NCBI RefSeq assembly: GCF_004342485.1 | Contig: NZ_SMBU01000006.1 | Span: forward strand, 62,001-126,000 | DNA: 64,000 bases | From: Roseateles saccharophilus | Lineage (GTDB): Bacteria > Pseudomonadota > Gammaproteobacteria > Burkholderiales > Burkholderiaceae_C | Reading direction: 5' to 3' | In this document: positions 55,181-64,000 of the stretch, piece by piece | How positions within the stretch are numbered: the stretch's first letter is position 1 | Layout of the letters: each line of letters starts with the position of its first letter | The notes under the pieces: model-generated | Seen by the model: the letters and a program-made list of their open reading frames with translations, nothing else | Told to the model about the DNA's origin: nothing | Databases searched by the model: none | Program-made: the position numbers and the translations under genes

Positions 55181-56359
55181 ATGAATTTGCCCGGCCTCAA
55201 CTTCCAACTCGGTGAAGACATCGACGCGCTGCGCGACGCGGTGCGCGCCTTTGCCGACGAAGAGATCGCCCCGCGCGCGGCGGAGATCGACCGCAGCGAC
55301 TGCTTTCCCATGGACCTGTGGCGCAAGATGGGCGACCTCGGCGTGCTCGGCATCACCGTGCCCGAGCAGTACGGCGGCGCCAACATGGGCTATCTCGCCC
55401 ACATGGTGGCGATGGAGGAGATCAGCCGCGCCAGCGCCTCGGTGGGCCTGTCCTACGGCGCGCACAGCAACCTGTGCGTGAACCAGATCAAGCGCAATGG
55501 CAGCGACGCCCAGCGCAGCCGTTACCTGCCCAAGCTCATCAGCGGTGAGCATGTCGGCGCGCTGGCAATGAGCGAGCCGGGCGCCGGCTCCGACGTCATC
55601 AGCATGAAGCTGCGTGCCGAGGACAAGGGCGGCTACTACGTCCTCAACGGCAACAAGATGTGGATCACCAACGGCCCCGATGCCGACACGCTGGTGGTCT
55701 ACGCCAAGACCGAGCCCGAACTGGGCGCGCGCGGCGTGACGGCCTTCCTGATCGAGAAGGGCATGAAGGGCTTCAGCATCGCGCAGAAGCTCGACAAGCT
55801 CGGCATGCGCGGCTCGCACACCGGAGAGCTGGTGTTCCAGGACGTCGAGGTGCCGGCCGAGAACGTGCTGGGCACGGTCAACGGTGGCGCCAAGGTGCTG
55901 ATGTCGGGCCTGGACTACGAGCGCGCCGTGCTGACCGGCGGGCCGCTGGGCATCATGCAGAGCGTGATGGACAACGTCGTGCCCTATATCCACGACCGCA
56001 AGCAGTTCGGCCAGAGCATCGGCGAGTTCCAGCTCATCCAGGGCAAGGTGGCCGACATGTACACCGTGCTGCAGGCGGCGCGCAGCTTCGCCTACACGGT
56101 GGCCAAGAACCTCGACATGCTGGGCGCCGAGCATGTGCGCCAGGTGCGCAAGGACTGCGCCTCCGTCATCCTGTGGACGGCCGAGAAGGCCACCTGGATG
56201 GCCGGCGAGGGCGTGCAGATCTTCGGCGGCAACGGCTATATCAACGAGTACCCGCTGGGCCGGCTGTGGCGTGACGCGAAGCTCTACGAAATCGGCGCAG
56301 GCACGTCGGAAATCCGCCGCATGCTGATTGGCAGGGAGCTGTTCGCAGAGACGATGTGA
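55181..56359 (+). CDS. liuA: Isovaleryl-CoA dehydrogenase
   Basis: The FAD flavoenzyme oxidises isovaleryl-CoA to 3-methylcrotonyl-CoA in leucine breakdown. It is 392 residues, the family length. Segments diagnostic of this acyl-CoA dehydrogenase branch are [60 protein letters not shown] and the C-terminal [19 protein letters not shown]; the catalytic Glu lies in [19 protein letters not shown] lies before the ATG. Its last bases overlap the start of the next gene (GTGA). The carboxylase genes of the leucine pathway are not in the window. Confidence 0.93.
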   Translation: MNLPGLNFQLGEDIDALRDAVRAFADEEIAPRAAEIDRSDCFPMDLWRKMGDLGVLGITVPEQYGGANMGYLAHMVAMEEISRASASVGLSYGAHSNLCVNQIKRNGSDAQRSRYLPKLISGEHVGALAMSEPGAGSDVISMKLRAEDKGGYYVLNGNKMWITNGPDADTLVVYAKTEPELGARGVTAFLIEKGMKGFSIAQKLDKLGMRGSHTGELVFQDVEVPAENVLGTVNGGAKVLMSGLDYERAVLTGGPLGIMQSVMDNVVPYIHDRKQFGQSIGEFQLIQGKVADMYTVLQAARSFAYTVAKNLDMLGAEHVRQVRKDCASVILWTAEKATWMAGEGVQIFGGNGYINEYPLGRLWRDAKLYEIGAGTSEIRRMLIGRELFAETM

Positions 56360-57279
56360 AGGCTTTGCACATCAATACGCCGCTGCTGCGCGCGGCCCCG
56401 GGCTTGTTCGAGCACCCCGAGGTCTGGCTGAAGATGGACGCGCTGCAGCCCAGCGGCAGCTTCAAGCTGCGCGGCGTCGGGCGGCTGGTGCAGCAGTCAG
56501 CGGCAGAGGGCGCCAAGGCCATCGTCTGTGCATCCGGCGGCAATGCCGGCTTCGCAGCGGCGCATGCGGCCATCGCCCTCGGCCTGCCGGTGGCCATCGT
56601 GCTGCCGCTGACCAGCAGCGCCGCAGTGGCCGAGCGCCTGGCCGCGCGCGGCGCCGAGGTGTTGCGCCACGGCGCGGTCTGGGACGAGGCGCACGAGTTC
56701 GCGCTGCGCCTCGCCGCCGAGCGCGGCGCGGCCTATGTGCATCCCTTCGACCACCCGCTGCTGTGGGCCGGCCACTCGACACTGATCGACGAGGTCGTCG
56801 AGGCCGGCGTCGGTTTCGACGCCGTCGTCACGGCCGTCGGCGGTGGCGGCCTGTTCTGCGGCATCGTCGAAGGCCTGCGCCGCCACGGCCTGGGCCATGT
56901 GCCCGTCATCGCCGTGGAGACCGAGGGTGCGTCCAGCCTGAAGGCCAGCCTGGACGCGCGGCAACTGGCCAGCCTGTCGGCCATCACCTCCATCGCGACC
57001 TCGCTGGGCGCCCGCCGCGTCGCGGCCGAGGCCTTCGAGCGTGCCCGCTCGCATCCGACCCATGCCGTGCAGGTCAGCGACGCCGAGGCAACCGCGGCCT
57101 GCATTCGTTTCGCCGACGCGCATCGTGTCCTCGTCGAGCCGGCCTGCGGCGCCGCGCTGGCGGCCGTGGACCGCCATGCCGGCGGTTTCGGGCGGGTTCT
57201 CGTCGAGGTCTGTGGCGGCATGGCTGTTTCGCTGGAACTGCTCCGTTCCTGGGCAGCCCCCACGACAATCAAGCCATGA
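56356..57279 (+). CDS. PLP-dependent serine/threonine dehydratase-like enzyme
   Basis: The product is 307 residues, fold type II. The PLP lysine is in SGSFKLRG (near residue 37), the cofactor phosphate loop is [13 protein letters not shown], and [18 protein letters not shown] is the substrate Asn loop. The sequence is closest in style to the single-domain L-serine dehydratases (mammalian SDS type). It would make pyruvate or 2-oxobutyrate and ammonia. The GTG start overlaps the liuA stop, and the 3' end overlaps the carbonic anhydrase ATG by four bases, so the three genes form a tightly coupled operon. Confidence 0.88.
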   Translation: MKALHINTPLLRAAPGLFEHPEVWLKMDALQPSGSFKLRGVGRLVQQSAAEGAKAIVCASGGNAGFAAAHAAIALGLPVAIVLPLTSSAAVAERLAARGAEVLRHGAVWDEAHEFALRLAAERGAAYVHPFDHPLLWAGHSTLIDEVVEAGVGFDAVVTAVGGGGLFCGIVEGLRRHGLGHVPVIAVETEGASSLKASLDARQLASLSAITSIATSLGARRVAAEAFERARSHPTHAVQVSDAEATAACIRFADAHRVLVEPACGAALAAVDRHAGGFGRVLVEVCGGMAVSLELLRSWAAPTTIKP

Positions 57280-57944
57280 CGACCACCAATCACGAACTGC
57301 AGGACCTGCTCGACAACAACAGGCGCTGGGCCGCCGACACCGAGGCCGGCGAGCCGGGCTTCTTCTCGCGCCTGCTCAAGCAGCAGACGCCGCAATACCT
57401 GTGGATAGGCTGCGCCGACAGCCGCGTGCCGGCCAACGAGCTCGTCGACCTGCTGCCCGGCGAGCTCTTCGTGCACCGCAACGTCGCCAACGTCGTCGTG
57501 CACTCCGACCTGAACTGCCTGTCCGTCATGCAGTTCGCGGTGGACCAGCTCAAGGTGCGCCACGTCATCGTCGTCGGCCACAGCAACTGCGGCGGCGTCG
57601 TCGCGGCGCTGAAGGACCTGCGCGTCGGCCTGGCCGACAACTGGATCCGCCATGTGCAGGACGTGCGCCACATGCACCAGGCCTGGCTGGACACGCTGCC
57701 CGAGGCCAGGCGCGTCGACGCGCTGGTCGAACTGAACGTGCTGGAGCAGGCCCGCAACGCCTGCCACACGACTGTCGTGCAGGACGCCTGGGCGCGCGGC
57801 CAGGAGGTCGTCGTGCACGGCTGGGTCTACGGCCTGCACAACGGCCTTCTGGAGGACCTGGCATTGACGGCCGCCAGCGCCGCCGACGTCGACCCGGCCT
57901 ACCGCCGCGCGCTGGCGGGCGTCAAGGCGCGCCACGCGGGCTGA
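57276..57944 (+). CDS. can: Beta-class carbonic anhydrase
   Basis: The zinc enzyme interconverts CO2 and bicarbonate. It is 222 residues, like E. coli Can. Zinc ligands are seen in CADSRVPA (Cys, with the Asp-Arg dyad) and GHSNCGGV (His and Cys); FVHRNVANVVVHSDLNCLS is also typical. It is cytosolic and translationally coupled to the dehydratase gene. Bicarbonate supply for a biotin carboxylase of leucine catabolism would explain its presence behind liuA. A hairpin with four T follows. Confidence 0.95.
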   Translation: MTTTNHELQDLLDNNRRWAADTEAGEPGFFSRLLKQQTPQYLWIGCADSRVPANELVDLLPGELFVHRNVANVVVHSDLNCLSVMQFAVDQLKVRHVIVVGHSNCGGVVAALKDLRVGLADNWIRHVQDVRHMHQAWLDTLPEARRVDALVELNVLEQARNACHTTVVQDAWARGQEVVVHGWVYGLHNGLLEDLALTAASAADVDPAYRRALAGVKARHAG

Positions 57945-57951
57945 ACATGGG

Positions 57952-57987
57952 GGAGCAGGCCAGCGTGCCCGCTGGCCCGGGGGCTCC
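57952..57987. terminator. Terminator hairpin between can and the PEP-CTERM gene
   Basis: Outer arms GGAGC/GCTCC and inner arms GCCAGCG/CGCTGGC enclose TGCC (GGCA on the minus strand). TTTT follows on the plus strand (57988-57991), an intrinsic terminator for can. Read on the minus strand it begins GGAGCCCCCGGGCCAGCG and resembles the first module of repeat copies C and D. Confidence 0.65.
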
Positions 57988-57990
57988 TTT

Positions 57991-58620
57991 TCAGCGCGGC
58001 TGGCGGCGGATCCGTAGCCCCATCAGGCCCAGGCCGAGCCCGAACATCAGATAGGTGGAGGGTTCGGGAATGGCCGCCACGTTGATGACGCCGGCGTAGG
58101 CACCGCCCACGGTGCCGGCGACCTGGCCCCGCACTTCCAGCGTGTAGACGCCGGCCGCCAGCGTGGGAACGCTGATCATGTTGAACATGCCGTTGCCGGC
58201 CGCCACATTGGTGGTGTTGGTTTCGTTGGTGCTCCAGGGCCTGATCAGGGCCGGGTTGCCGCCGAACACCGTGCCGGCGGCAACCGGCGTGCCCGCGTAG
58301 AGGCGCGACGACAGGTTGCTGATGGCCAGGAAATTGCCCAGCTCCAGCGACGCCGTGAAGCTGTTGAAGCCCGCGGTCGGCACGCTGAAGGTATAGGTGT
58401 CGTAGAAGGTGTCCGTGGTGGCGAACGAGTTGCCGCCGACGGACGACGCCGTCGCGCCGTTGACCGAGAAGCTGTTGCCGAAGTTAAGCGACGAAGCGGG
58501 CACGCCGAGGGAGCCCAGGTCGACCTGCTTGCTGGTCACGGCGGCGGCCTGCGCGCCGGTGCTGAAGGCGCCGAGCAGCGCGAGGACGGCCAGGGCCGTG
58601 CCGGTGAACTTGCGAATCAT
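57991..58620 (-). CDS. PEP-CTERM sorting-domain protein
   Basis: A secreted protein of 209 residues. A signal peptide (MIRKFTGTALAVLALLGAFS, cleaved near AQA) is followed by a Ser/Thr/Asn/Gly-rich beta-type body without other known domains. A C-terminal PEP-CTERM tail ends it: IPEPSTYLMFGLGLGLMGL then RIRRQPR. Such tails are processed by exosortase EpsH/XrtA in biofilm-forming Gram-negative bacteria. The start at MIRKF has GGAGGAAAC before it. No exosortase or polysaccharide gene is in the window. Confidence 0.9.
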   Translation of the reverse strand: MIRKFTGTALAVLALLGAFSTGAQAAAVTSKQVDLGSLGVPASSLNFGNSFSVNGATASSVGGNSFATTDTFYDTYTFSVPTAGFNSFTASLELGNFLAISNLSSRLYAGTPVAAGTVFGGNPALIRPWSTNETNTTNVAAGNGMFNMISVPTLAAGVYTLEVRGQVAGTVGGAYAGVINVAAIPEPSTYLMFGLGLGLMGLRIRRQPR

Positions 58621-58832
58621 GACGTTTCCTCCGGGGTGATGCAGGGACGCGATGGCGCCGCGACACAGCCCACTATCGCGGCGGCTCAAGACAGCCAGGG
58701 CCCCGGCGCCGCGCCGATTCCTGCACCGTTCGGGCTATCGTGTGTGAACCGCAATGCCACATACGATCCGGTCGGACGATGCCGGCCCTGGGTCGGCCGC
58801 GCATCCACGCCGAACCGACCGCCCCGTGCCCG

Positions 58833-60596
58833 ATGACCGCCGCCGCCTTCCCTCCCAAGCTCACCGACCCGCGTGCCTTCGAGATCGCCCTGGCGCTGCT
58901 CGAGGGCTTCAACCGCCACTACCGGCTGTTCCGCGCCACGTCGGCCGAGGCCAAGGGCCGTTTCGAGCGTGGCGACTGGCAGGGCCAGCAGCGGGCCCAG
59001 GCATTGCGCATCGAGTTCTACGACACCCGCGTCGCCGAGGCCAGCGTGCTGCTGGAGCGGCGCTTTGCTGCGTCCGCGCTGCCGATGGCGGTCTGGCAGC
59101 AGGTCAAGCTGCACTACATCGGCCTGCTGACCAACCACCTGCAGCCCGAACTGGCCGAGACCTTCTTCAACTCGGTCTGCACGCGCATCCTGCATCACGC
59201 CTACTTCCACAACGACTTCATCTTCGTGCGGCCGGCCGTCTCGACCGAATACATCGAGAACGACGAACCCGCCGCGCTGCCCACCTACCGGGCCTACTAC
59301 CCCACGCCCGACACGCTGCGTGACACGATCCGGCGCGTCATCACCAACTTCCAGCTCGGCGGCGAGTTCGTCGACCTGGACCGCGACGTCGACCGCGTGC
59401 TGGCCGCCGTGCAGCGCCAGCTCGGCGAGTTCCGCTGGCGTGCCAACTTCCAGCTGCAGGTGCTGTCCAGCCTGTTCTACCGCAACAAGGGCGCCTACGT
59501 CGTCGGCAAGATCATCAACGGCTTCACCGAGACGCCGTTCGCGCTGCCCATCCTGCGCCGCGATCGCGACGGCGGCTTCTTCATCGACGCGGCCCTGTTC
59601 GGCGAGGACGACCTCTTGATGCTGTTCAGCTTCGCGCGCGCCTATTTTCTCGTCGACATGGAGGTGCCCAGCGCCTATGTGCAGTTCCTGCGCTCCATGA
59701 TGCCGCGCAAGCCGCGCTCCGAGATCTACTCGGCCCTGGGCCTGCAGAAGCAGGGCAAGAACCTCTTCTACCGCGACTTCCTCTACCACCTGAAGCACAG
59801 CAGCGACCGCTTTCGCATCGCGCCGGGCATCAAGGGCATGGTCATGCTGGTCTTCGACCTGCCGAGCTGGCCCTTCGTGTTCAAGGTCATCAAGGACTTC
59901 TACCCGCCGCAGAAGGACACCAGCCGCGAGCTGATCCAGAGCAAATACCTGCTCGTGAAGACCCACGACCGCGTCGGCCGCATGGCCGACACGCTGGAAT
60001 ACACCCGCGTGGCCTTCCCGCGCCACCGCTTCGAGCCGGAGCTGTTGGCCGAGCTGAAGCATTTCTGCCCCAGCCTGCTCCAAGAAAACGGTGACGACCT
60101 CGTCATCAAGCATGTCTACATCGAGCGCCGCATGGTGCCGCTCAACATCTACCTGCGCGACGCGACACCCGAGCAGGTGGAGCGCGTCGTCATCGAGTAC
60201 GGCAATGCGATCAAGGACCTCGTGGCCGCCAACATCTTCCCCGGCGACATGCTGTGGAAGAACTTCGGCGTGACCCGCCATGGCAAGGTTGTGTTCTACG
60301 ACTACGACGAGATCGAATACCTGAGCGACTGCAACTTCCGCCGCGTGCCCGAGCCGCGCAACGAGGAGGAGGAGATGTCAGGCGAGGTCTGGTGGAGCGT
60401 CGCGCCGCGCGACGTCTTCCCCGAGACCTTCGGCCCCTTTCTGCTCGGCAATCCCAAGGTGCGCGAGGTCTTCCTGCGGCATCACGCGGAGCTGCTGGAT
60501 GCCGAGTTCTGGAATGCCCGCAAGCGGCGCATCCTGGCGGGGCATGTGCATGACGTGTTTCCGTATGACGTGGCGCGGCGGTTTGCGGCGGGGTGA
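58833..60596 (+). CDS. aceK: Isocitrate dehydrogenase kinase/phosphatase
   Basis: The cytosolic bifunctional enzyme phosphorylates and dephosphorylates isocitrate dehydrogenase, directing carbon between the TCA cycle and the glyoxylate shunt. It is 587 residues, the family length. Family segments include [40 protein letters not shown] (the ATP loop), [20 protein letters not shown] and the catalytic [20 protein letters not shown]. The ATG at 58833 begins with family-like sequence; a GTG at 58740 would add 31 unrelated residues. aceA and aceB are not in the window. Confidence 0.95.
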   Translation: MTAAAFPPKLTDPRAFEIALALLEGFNRHYRLFRATSAEAKGRFERGDWQGQQRAQALRIEFYDTRVAEASVLLERRFAASALPMAVWQQVKLHYIGLLTNHLQPELAETFFNSVCTRILHHAYFHNDFIFVRPAVSTEYIENDEPAALPTYRAYYPTPDTLRDTIRRVITNFQLGGEFVDLDRDVDRVLAAVQRQLGEFRWRANFQLQVLSSLFYRNKGAYVVGKIINGFTETPFALPILRRDRDGGFFIDAALFGEDDLLMLFSFARAYFLVDMEVPSAYVQFLRSMMPRKPRSEIYSALGLQKQGKNLFYRDFLYHLKHSSDRFRIAPGIKGMVMLVFDLPSWPFVFKVIKDFYPPQKDTSRELIQSKYLLVKTHDRVGRMADTLEYTRVAFPRHRFEPELLAELKHFCPSLLQENGDDLVIKHVYIERRMVPLNIYLRDATPEQVERVVIEYGNAIKDLVAANIFPGDMLWKNFGVTRHGKVVFYDYDEIEYLSDCNFRRVPEPRNEEEEMSGEVWWSVAPRDVFPETFGPFLLGNPKVREVFLRHHAELLDAEFWNARKRRILAGHVHDVFPYDVARRFAAG

Positions 60597-60706
60597 GCGG
60601 AGTCCGTCGCGGAGGGAACTGCCGGCGTTGTCTGCTTTGCGGCGATTGATGTCGACAGCGACCCGCCTGCGACCTCACGCTTTCCACCACACCCCGGCCG
60701 TTCGAC

Positions 60707-62182
60707 TCAGGTTCGCGCGAGTCGCTGCAAGGTGCCATGACCCTGCGCCAACGCGTCCAGCCGCTGTTCGAGGTAACGCGTCAGCCGGACATGCTGGCTC
60801 AGCACCACGTTGAATCGCAGGCAGGGTGACGCAGGACCGAGCGGGCTGAATGTGGCGCCGCCGGCGAGCAGGATGCCTTGCTGCCAGGCGTCTTTCACCA
60901 GGACTTCAATATCGACGCCCTCGGGCGCGCGGCCCCAGAGGAAGAGCCCCGCCTCGCCAGGGCTCTCGAACGTGATGCCGGCGGCGCGTAGCAGCCGCAG
61001 GCTTGAGCTGTGCGCCGCGGCGAGCTGGCCTTGAAGGCGGTCGAAATGCTTGCGCACTCGTCCGGCGGTCAAAAGCTCCAGCACGATGGACTCGCTCAGC
61101 GCCGAGCCGGTGAGCGAGGAATAGATCTTGTGCTTGAGCATTGGCTTGAGGAGGGTCGGCTCAGCCGCCACGTAGCCCATGCGCAGCGTCGGACTCAACA
61201 CCTTACAGAAGCTTGCGTAGTAAATCACCCTCGACAGGCTAGAGAGTTGCGCGAGCCGCGCACCTTGGCCCGGTAGCAGGTGGCCGTAGACATCGTCCTC
61301 GGCTATCAGCACGTCGTGGCGTTCGGCCAGCGTCAGCACGCGGTGCAAATTGGCGGGCGGCGCCGTCCAGCCGGTGGGGTTGTGCAAGGTGTTCTGCATG
61401 AAGAAGAGGCGCGGGCGGTGCTCGGTGAAGAGCTGCTCCAGCTGCGCAAGGTCTACCCCGTTGGGGCCCCGCTCTACGGACAGCACTCGCGCATGGGCTT
61501 GCGCCAGTCGCATGGGCAGCAGGTGATAGCCAGGGTTCTCGACGAGCACCACATCACCCGGCTGCACGAAAGCGTGGCAAATCACGTCGATGGCCTGGGA
61601 GGCTCCGTGCGTTGTCATCACTCGGCTAGCATCGACGGGAATGCCTTGGCCACGCATCAGCAAGGCTAGGCGCTCGCGCAGAGCCGGTAGGCCCTGGGGC
61701 GGGCAGCGTGTCGCCATGCCGCCCGGCAACGCGGCGAAGGCGCGATGGACCACAGTGGCGGGCACGGCGTCTTGCAGCCAGCTCGCAGGCAAGGCGCTGC
61801 TGCTGGCCAGCAGCAACCCAGGCGGCTGATCATTGGACTGCTGCGCGAGCCAGACTGGGTCCTGCTCGTCACCCGCTTCCAGCAGAGCGGCTGTCTCGGC
61901 TCCACCATGCGCCCAGGGCGAGACAAAGTAGCCGGCCTTGCCTCGCGCTTCCAGCGCCGCCTCGGCAACCAGTCGGTCGTAGGCGACGATGACGGTGTTC
62001 GGACTGACACCGAGCTGCTGCGCCAGCCGTCGGATCGAGGGCAGTCGCGCACCCGCCGCAAGTTGCCCGCGCTCGAGCAGCCGCCGCATTTGCTGCTCGA
62101 TCTGCGCAGCCAGCGGCACGGTCGACTGGCGATCCAGGGTGAACAACGGAGTCCTCCACGCGGTGACGCGATTCTCACTCAC
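60707..62182 (-). CDS. MocR-type transcriptional regulator (GntR HTH + aminotransferase fold)
   Basis: The product is 491 residues. The N-terminal GntR winged helix is in residues about 19-85 (AAGARLPSIRRLAQQLGVSP, NTVIVAYDRL). A fold-type I aminotransferase-like domain follows with ENPGYHLLPMRLAQ, FMQNTLHNPTGWTAPP and the PLP lysine in ASFCKVLSPTLRMGY. Such regulators sense PLP or PLP-amino-acid adducts. The start is GTG, overlapping the stop of the DUF3563 gene by four bases (GTGA). The target is unknown; the DUF3563 gene is the only one coupled to it. Confidence 0.9.
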   Translation of the reverse strand: MSENRVTAWRTPLFTLDRQSTVPLAAQIEQQMRRLLERGQLAAGARLPSIRRLAQQLGVSPNTVIVAYDRLVAEAALEARGKAGYFVSPWAHGGAETAALLEAGDEQDPVWLAQQSNDQPPGLLLASSSALPASWLQDAVPATVVHRAFAALPGGMATRCPPQGLPALRERLALLMRGQGIPVDASRVMTTHGASQAIDVICHAFVQPGDVVLVENPGYHLLPMRLAQAHARVLSVERGPNGVDLAQLEQLFTEHRPRLFFMQNTLHNPTGWTAPPANLHRVLTLAERHDVLIAEDDVYGHLLPGQGARLAQLSSLSRVIYYASFCKVLSPTLRMGYVAAEPTLLKPMLKHKIYSSLTGSALSESIVLELLTAGRVRKHFDRLQGQLAAAHSSSLRLLRAAGITFESPGEAGLFLWGRAPEGVDIEVLVKDAWQQGILLAGGATFSPLGPASPCLRFNVVLSQHVRLTRYLEQRLDALAQGHGTLQRLART

Positions 62183-62391
62183 GCATCGGGAGGAAGCGCA
62201 GCGAAGCGCTCAGCAGGGCCACGCTCCAGGCGGCGCAGTCGCGATTCGAGGTCGGTCAGATCGCGAGCTCCGCGCAGGAAGCGCTCGTCGGCATCCAGAG
62301 TGAGCTCGTCCCATGCGTGCCTCAACCACGCGCCCCAGCGCGAGGCTGCGACCGCGGCAGGTTGCGAAGTCAAGGTGACGGTGCGTTGCAT
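62179..62391 (-). CDS. DUF3563 family small protein
   Basis: The product is 70 residues. The C-terminal half (DERFLRGARDLTDLESRLRR followed by LERGP) matches the DUF3563 pattern of a short amphipathic helix pair, common in Burkholderiales; function is unknown. CGGAGGATCACGTC precedes the ATG, a good ribosome site. An in-frame extension to 62472 exists but lacks similarity. It is translationally coupled to the MocR gene downstream. Confidence 0.75.
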   Translation of the reverse strand: MQRTVTLTSQPAAVAASRWGAWLRHAWDELTLDADERFLRGARDLTDLESRLRRLERGPAERFAALPPDA

Positions 62392-62723
62392 GACGTGATC
62401 CTCCGTGAGGTGATGGGTCACGATAGGCATCGCCCACGCTGCCGCACAGGCACAGACCGCACATAGGCTCACTCGCCTGTATCAGCGTCGCGGCTGACAC
62501 AGAGAGCGAGGACACGATTCACTACCTCGGTAGCGAGAGGACACGCCGCCGCGCGCCGATCTGCACGACAAGTTGCCTCCTTGGTCGCTGGGCTGTCGCG
62601 GCGCGCCAAGGACAGCTCCGGTTCAAGAGCGGCTGCCGGTATGTGCGGACCCATAGCGCCGCTGTCAGCCTGAAGCCGCCGCAGGCTTGCCGGAACACTG
62701 CAAGTGCATGGCCGCTCGCCCCC
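62392..62723. other. 332-base region without a supported gene
   Basis: Short frames on both strands lack ribosome sites and domain similarity. The region must contain the promoter of the DUF3563-MocR unit on the minus strand, but no convincing -35/-10 pair was identified. GC content is slightly lower than average. Confidence 0.4.
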
Positions 62724-63092
62724 TCACCCCTGCGTCGGCCTGAACACCCGCACCCGGTGCCCGTCGGGGTCTGCCGTGACGGCGGTGAAGCCGAAGTCCA
62801 TCGCCGTCGGAGCCTGGAGCACCGGCCAGCCGGAGGCTTTCCAGGCGGCGACCGCGGCGTTCACTTCGGCGTCGCTGCCGACCGTGATGCCGATCTCCGC
62901 GCCGCCGCCGCGGTGCGGGCCGGCCGGCTGCACGTCGTGCGCGGCCCAGAGGCCGAGCATGGTCTTGTCGTTGAGCATGAACATCGCGAAGTTGGGGCTC
63001 TGCTCCACCGGCTCGCGGCCCAGCAGCGAGCGATAGAAGAGCACGCTCTCGGCGGGGCTGTGCACGTAGAGGATGAGGCAGTCGGGCTGCAT
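62724..63092 (-). CDS. VOC-family (glyoxalase-like) protein
   Basis: A small cytosolic protein of 122 residues. CLILYVHSPAESVLFYRSLL at the N-terminus and FGFTAVTADPDGHRVRVFRP at the C-terminus form the two VOC repeats; the middle has FMLNDKTMLGLWAAHDVQPA. It resembles drug-resistance or lactoylglutathione-lyase-like entries, but the usual C-terminal metal Glu is replaced (HRVRVF), so it may not be a metal enzyme. Copy D of the multi-hairpin repeat lies in its upstream region, ending 109 bases before the ATG. Confidence 0.83.
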   Translation of the reverse strand: MQPDCLILYVHSPAESVLFYRSLLGREPVEQSPNFAMFMLNDKTMLGLWAAHDVQPAGPHRGGGAEIGITVGSDAEVNAAVAAWKASGWPVLQAPTAMDFGFTAVTADPDGHRVRVFRPTQG

Positions 63093-63201
63093 GGCGGTCT
63101 CCCAGGTTGTGGTGGCGCCATGCTCGGCGCTGGCAGTGACAGGACGTGTCAGCTATCCATTCCGCGTTCGCGGCACCACACGGCATGAAACCGGGATTTT
63201 G

Positions 63202-63324
63202 CGGGCCGAGCGCCGGGCCGCTCCCAAGCCGGCCCGTACTGGCGATGTGCTCGCGGCTCAATGCCGCGAGCATCGCCGCCCCCGCGGGGGGCGGACCAGC
63301 GTACCCGCTGGGCCGGGGGCTCCA
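63202..63324 (-). repeat. Multi-hairpin repeat, copy D
   Basis: Read on the minus strand it starts TGGAGCCCCCGGCCCAGCG and ends CTCGGCCCG. Hairpins: CCAGCG-GGTA-CGCTGG, CCGCCCC/GGGGCGG, GCGATG/CATCGC with inner CTCGCGGC/GCCGCGAG, and the 35-base 3' hairpin identical to copies A and B. It lies between divergent genes, sense-oriented to the VOC gene. Confidence 0.8.
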
Positions 63325-63375
63325 TCTCCTGCCCGGCACAATGTCGCCTCAACAGGCTTCAGCCCCGCCAACACC

Positions 63376-63618
63376 ATGACCGATACCCGCCCCGCACTGC
63401 CCGACCATCTCAGCGTCGACCCGCGCAGCCCCCACCACGTCGCCGCCGTGTTCGAGCACGACATCGGCATCCGCTTCAACGGCAAGGAGCGCAGCGACGT
63501 CGAGGAGTACTGCATCAGCGAGGGCTGGATCAAGGTGCCCGCCGGCAAGACGCTGGACCGCAAGGGCCGGCCGCTGTGCATCAAGCTCAAGGGCCAGGTC
63601 GAAGCCTTCTATCGATAA
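63376..63618 (+). CDS. DUF3297 family small protein
   Basis: The product is 80 residues. The sequence PDHLSVDPRSPHHVAAVFEH, then DIGIRFNGKERSDVEEYCIS and EGWIKVPAGKTLDRKGRPLC covers the entire DUF3297 family, a cytosolic glutathione-peroxidase-unrelated family of unknown function. Length equals the usual family size. The gene converges on the cytochrome P450 gene with 12 bases between. Confidence 0.9.
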   Translation: MTDTRPALPDHLSVDPRSPHHVAAVFEHDIGIRFNGKERSDVEEYCISEGWIKVPAGKTLDRKGRPLCIKLKGQVEAFYR

Positions 63619-63630
63619 GCATTCCGGCGC

Positions 63631-64000
63631 TCAGCGCCGTTGCAGGGTCAGTCTCAACCCGCCTTCGGGCCTCAGCGTGACCGCCATGCGCGGCTTCGGT
63701 GCTTCCTGGCTCACGGGGCTCAGTTCGAAGCGCTGCAGCAGCAGCGCCGCGATCAGCGTCATCTCCAGCACCGCGAAATGCTGGCCCAGGCAGACCCGTG
63801 GCCCGAGGCCGAAGGGGATGTAGGCGCCGCGCGGGATCTCGTGCGGCGCCTGACCTGCCGATGAAGGCAGGAAGCGCGCGGGCCTGAAGGCCAGCGGGTC
63901 CGGCCACCAGCGCGGGTCGCGGTGCAGCAGCCAGGGCGTCACGCGGATCAGCGTGCGCGCCGGCAGGCGCACGCCGCCGAGCGTGATCTCGCGTGTCAGC
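63631..64000 (-). CDS. Cytochrome P450 (C-terminal part only)
   Basis: The frame is open to the window edge, so the start lies beyond base 64000; about 122 C-terminal residues are seen. They include the PERF-like segment DPLAFRPARFLPS and the haem-binding loop FGLGPRVCLGQHFA, whose Cys is the axial haem thiolate. The loop deviates from the usual F-G-G-G-x-R-x-C only at the second Gly (GLG). TLIRVTPWLLHRDPRWWPDP precedes them. The overall style resembles CYP fatty-acid or terpene hydroxylases of bacterial class (PRGAYIPFG), but the substrate cannot be assigned. Confidence 0.92.
   Translation of the reverse strand, partial: LTREITLGGVRLPARTLIRVTPWLLHRDPRWWPDPLAFRPARFLPSSAGQAPHEIPRGAYIPFGLGPRVCLGQHFAVLEMTLIAALLLQRFELSPVSQEAPKPRMAVTLRPEGGLRLTLQRR

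Overview
The window is very GC-rich DNA with dense, often overlapping genes. Its gene content points to a betaproteobacterium of the order Burkholderiales, probably in the Roseateles/Mitsuaria/Rubrivivax neighbourhood. The pointers are a NirB/NirD/NasA assimilation cluster with a PP2C-kinase, aceK beside isovaleryl-CoA dehydrogenase and carbonic anhydrase, a PEP-CTERM protein, DUF3563 and DUF3297. This assignment is inferred from gene content only. No rRNA, tRNA, CRISPR array, insertion sequence or phage gene was recognised.

Layout. 1-3.9 kb: the end of a potassium channel, coaX, a chemoreceptor, then a lower-GC patch with an orphan membrane protein and an inverted REP pair. 3.9-15.8 kb: a nitrate-assimilation island. 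The operon nirB / exported PilJ-domain protein / nirD / nasA / cobA (minus strand) has mostly overlapping stops and starts. It is flanked by a PP2C-kinase fusion, a nitrate transporter (narK) and an ANTAR RNA-binding regulator whose C-terminus is a PilJ-type sensor. Good sigma-54 promoters lie before nirB and narK. CobA makes the siroheme precursor that NirB needs. 16-25 kb: a LacI regulator, a SEC-C protein, a phosphoesterase, an EamA exporter, divergent glpD/glpK and a VOC/WYL-regulator pair. 24.8-26.8 kb: serine acetyltransferase and a sulfate-binding protein (sulfur assimilation). 26.9-33.2 kb: a TonB-dependent receptor, CDP-diacylglycerol pyrophosphatase and a MASE4 hybrid histidine kinase.

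33.2-49.7 kb is a xylan/xylose locus: an SGNH esterase lipoprotein, galM, a large exported GH115-GH8 fusion, a TonB-like protein, and the minus-strand operon ROK regulator / GH43 / GPH transporter / xylA / xylB, followed by a LacI regulator. Similar LacI-type operators recur before the esterase, between galM and the fusion enzyme, and before the ROK and LacI genes. The inferred route is: remove glucuronyl and acetyl side groups outside the cytoplasm, release xylose from oligomers, import, hydrolyse with GH43, isomerise, phosphorylate.

49.9-64 kb: an Nramp-like transporter, a Bax-inhibitor-1 protein, a LysR regulator, a Cache chemoreceptor, an ivd / PLP-dehydratase / carbonic anhydrase operon, a PEP-CTERM protein, aceK, a MocR regulator with DUF3563, a VOC protein, DUF3297 and the end of a cytochrome P450.

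The least explained signal is non-coding. A family of about 125-base multi-hairpin elements (four copies, all sense-oriented 40-110 bases before a gene) shows compensatory stem changes. Related single hairpins act as terminators, and a different 129-base palindromic insertion sits in frame inside nirB.
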